From Acidobacteriota bacterium (GTDB lineage Bacteria; Acidobacteriota; Blastocatellia; Pyrinomonadales; Pyrinomonadaceae), in assembly GCA_003222835.1 (NCBI GenBank), contig QHXE01000594.1, positions 1 to 8,933 of the forward strand: a DNA stretch of 8,933 nt. Direction: 5' to 3'. The position numbers and the translations under genes are program-made. Position 1 is the first letter of the stretch. Each line of letters begins with the position of its first letter. Under the pieces are notes generated by a model that saw only the letters and a list, made by a program, of their open reading frames with translations, ran no database searches and was not told the origin of the DNA. Below are positions 7,382-8,933 of this stretch, piece after piece.

Positions 7382-7765
7382 TCACGCGGCCATTTCTTGA
7401 TCGGAAAGTTCGTTTTCTGATCGACAGCCGTTGATAGAGATGCCGTAACGCTTGATCTTCGCGTTCAGCGTAGTGTGCTTAACGCCCAGCAACCGAGCCG
7501 CGCGCAATTGATTTCCGCGCGTCTTCTGCAACGCGGCCAGGATGAGATGGGTTTCAAAGCGGCGAACGGCTTCAGGAAGTTTTGGCTGCTCGCTGCTGCG
7601 CGGTGGTCGCAGGCTCCGGAGCGATTCGAGTTCGTGCAAAAGAGTCAGCGCCACTTCTTTCAACGCGTCGAGCCGGCTATCAAGGGTCACTTCGTGCAGC
7701 AGAGTCCCGGCGTGAACTCCAATCGACGACGAAATATCTTCTGCTCTCCAAATCGTGGTACTCAT
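7382..7765 (-). CDS. Small stand-alone Fis-type helix-turn-helix protein
   Basis: The protein has 127 residues. The C-terminal part, about residues 70-109, is a Fis-type HTH (HTH_8 family): RFETHLILAALQKTRGNQLRAARLLGVKHTTLNAKIKRYGI, the DNA-binding fold usually found at the end of NtrC-type activators. No AAA+ ATPase or receiver domain is present, so it cannot act as a conventional sigma-54 activator alone. Residues 1-60 match no family I recognise; 30-52 is a predicted amphipathic helix (RLDALKEVALTLLHELESLR) that might dimerise. The ATG at 7765 was chosen because AGGAGG (7776-7771) lies five bases upstream. The frame stays open upstream to 7849, but that extension would translate an intergenic repeat. 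The gene sits 183 bp upstream of the receptor on the same strand, so it is a candidate regulator of that operon; this is inferred from position only. Confidence 0.85.
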   Translation of the reverse strand: MSTTIWRAEDISSSIGVHAGTLLHEVTLDSRLDALKEVALTLLHELESLRSLRPPRSSEQPKLPEAVRRFETHLILAALQKTRGNQLRAARLLGVKHTTLNAKIKRYGISINGCRSENELSDQEMAA

Positions 7766-7770
7766 TCCTG

Positions 7771-7776
7771 CCTCCT
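7771..7776 (-). promoter_or_regulatory. Strong ribosome binding site AGGAGG deciding the HTH start
   Basis: AGGAGG on the minus strand is followed by a five-base spacer and then the ATG at 7765. It is the only textbook Shine-Dalgarno seen before any start in this window, and it fixes the start of the HTH protein at 127 rather than 155 residues. Confidence 0.8.
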
Positions 7777-7790
7777 GAAACTGTTTATTC

Positions 7791-7823
7791 CCCTCTCCCT
7801 CTGGGAGAAGGTTACGGAGAGGG
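7791..7823 (+). repeat. CCCTCTCCC-type intergenic repeat, copy A
   Basis: This 33-bp imperfect palindrome begins CCCTCTCCCTCTGGGAGAAG and ends GGAGAGGG. It matches the reverse complement of copy B at 7874-7906 at 27 of 33 positions. Repeats of this form (CCCTCTCCC...GGGAGAGGG with CCCTCACCC variants) are scattered between genes in many unrelated bacteria. It lies in the leader of the HTH gene, just upstream of its ribosome binding site. Confidence 0.75.
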
Positions 7824-7873
7824 TCTACCTGTAAAAACGAAACCACCAACAGCAGTAGACACGCTTCTCTAAG

Positions 7874-7906
7874 CCCTCACCCCAACCCTCTCCCAAAGCG
7901 AGAGGG
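7874..7906 (-). repeat. CCCTCTCCC-type intergenic repeat, copy B (inverted)
   Basis: This copy reads CCCTCACCCCAACCCTCTCC onward on the plus strand and is inverted relative to copy A, with 50 bp between them. It begins 14 nt past the stop of the HEAT-repeat gene. In the transcript each copy could form its own hairpin, and the two could pair with each other into a larger stem. It may act as a 3'-end or processing signal between the HEAT gene and the HTH gene. Confidence 0.75.
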
Positions 7907-7919
7907 AGTTCTCAAAGGC

Positions 7920-8933
7920 TCACTTCCCCAGCAGTTCTCTGAAAAACGCCACGGCGCGCTCGTCTCCGGTCTGACCGAGCATGCGAATCGCCTGTTGCCG
8001 CACGGCCATCTTTGGATGACTCCGCGCCGCACGAATTAGAATCGGAATTGCTTCGTCTTTCGGACGGCGGCCAATGGCACTCACGGCTTGTTTCTGGATT
8101 TCCGTTTCGGGATCTGAATCCATCATGTTCGCCAGCGCTCCCAAACTCTTCTCTCCGGCGATGCGGCCCAAGCTGGAAATCGCGCTCCTTCGTAGTTCAA
8201 GCTCTCTTTCGCTCTCAGCCACGCGGATCAAAAACGTTGCCGCGCCATCGCGATTGTCATTGCGCGCGATGCCCCTCAGCGCGCGTAGCTTCAGTTCGCG
8301 CGAAGTCATCGTCTCGTAAAGATTCTCGAGCAATGGCAGCGATGCGGCTGAGCGGTTCATCCCGAGCGCCGACATCGCCTGGTTGCGCGCGTCAGTCCAC
8401 TCCCGATCGTTGCGAACGATTTCGGTGAGAAGAGCATTCTTTATCTGGCTCTCAGGCGTGTAACCCAGCCAAAAGATTGCTCGCGAGCGAATCGGCTCGT
8501 TCACTGGCTTCCGAATCAGATCGATCAGAATGGATTCCACCCGGGCATCGTCGTGCAAAGCGATCGCAAACGTGGCGCGATCCGCAAGCCGATTTACTTC
8601 CGGCGAGGGTGAATCAATAATTGATTTCAAATAATTCAGGCTCTCTTCATTCGTCGCCCGGCCGGCCCAGTAAACCGGATAGCTGCTAAACTCGTGCGTC
8701 CGCCGAAGGTTGTAAGCCTCGGCGCGTGTGAATCCGTCACGCTGCGTGTCGAAGAACAGAAAGAAACCTAACTCGCGGGTCTCGTATCGCGAATCGAGCG
8801 ATATCGAGGAGCCGTCCATCGAGAAATATACGTTGCCACTGCCATCGACAACCTCAAAATCGATCGCCACACCAGGCCGTGCTTCAAATTGATAGCCGAC
8901 CCAGAATCGGCCTCCCGGCGCGTTGGCGCGGCC
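7920..8933 (-). CDS. HEAT-repeat protein (5' end beyond window)
   Basis: The frame is open from the right edge to a TGA at 7922-7920, showing 337 C-terminal residues. A GTG at 8870 could be read as a start, but the 21 codons before it (including GGRFWVGYQFEARPGV) continue the same protein-like sequence with no stop, so I treat the gene as truncated by the window. Visible residues 1-75 are probably beta-rich and unrecognised (FWVGYQFEA; IDFEVVDGSGNVYFSMDG). From about residue 97 there are seven HEAT-like helical repeats with a conserved A-x-x-x-[LI]-[GA] step: alanines at 120, 152, 186, 218, 251, 283 and 315, spaced 32-34 residues. Such alpha-solenoids are usually protein-binding scaffolds; no catalytic motif is visible. 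The end (FFRELLGK) completes the last repeat. Its link to the receptor operon is uncertain, as 154 bp containing repeats separates it from the HTH gene. Confidence 0.85.
   Translation of the reverse strand, partial: GRANAPGGRFWVGYQFEARPGVAIDFEVVDGSGNVYFSMDGSSISLDSRYETRELGFFLFFDTQRDGFTRAEAYNLRRTHEFSSYPVYWAGRATNEESLNYLKSIIDSPSPEVNRLADRATFAIALHDDARVESILIDLIRKPVNEPIRSRAIFWLGYTPESQIKNALLTEIVRNDREWTDARNQAMSALGMNRSAASLPLLENLYETMTSRELKLRALRGIARNDNRDGAATFLIRVAESERELELRRSAISSLGRIAGEKSLGALANMMDSDPETEIQKQAVSAIGRRPKDEAIPILIRAARSHPKMAVRQQAIRMLGQTGDERAVAFFRELLGK

Noticed and set aside
7766..7849. 28-residue N-terminal extension of the HTH protein
   Set aside because: It would translate the intergenic repeat, and AGGAGG sits at the right distance from the internal ATG at 7765.
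8868..8870. GTG at 8870 as the true start of the HEAT-repeat protein
   Set aside because: The frame remains open to the window edge with plausible protein sequence upstream, and no Shine-Dalgarno precedes the GTG.

Overview
All five protein genes lie on the minus strand, so transcription runs from high to low coordinates. The content suggests a soil-type Acidobacteriota genome: an Oar-like TonB-dependent receptor with an N-terminal carboxypeptidase-regulatory-like domain, two CBM9-like/DUF5916 outer-membrane proteins, a very small Fis-type helix-turn-helix protein and a HEAT-repeat protein. This assignment is an inference from gene families; there is no rRNA or marker gene to confirm it.

In transcription order: (1) 8933-7920, the C-terminal part of a HEAT-repeat protein whose start lies beyond the right edge. 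(2) 7919-7766, a gap with two inverted copies of a CCCTCTCCC-type intergenic repeat, ending in a strong Shine-Dalgarno. (3) 7765-7382, a 127-residue stand-alone Fis-type HTH protein. (4) 7381-7199, a leader with a candidate -10 box and an 8-bp direct repeat at an 18-bp period. (5) 7198-4187, a 1003-residue TonB-dependent receptor. (6) 4155-1633, an 840-residue CBM9-like/DUF5916 protein 31 nt after the receptor. (7) 1632-1332, a gap with a large imperfect inverted repeat that looks like a REPIN (paired REP hairpins). (8) 1331-1, the first 443 residues of a second, clearly homologous CBM9-like/DUF5916 protein that runs off the left edge.

The receptor and the DUF5916 gene(s) look like one outer-membrane uptake or surface-binding unit. 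Each has a Sec signal peptide, and the receptor and the first DUF5916 protein end in phenylalanine, as outer-membrane barrels usually do. The small Fis-type protein just upstream could be its regulator. The substrate is unknown. The two DUF5916 copies are nearly identical over some stretches but differ in one block of the CBM9-like domain, which fits duplication followed by a change of ligand. No transposase, tRNA, rRNA, CRISPR array or phage gene was seen.
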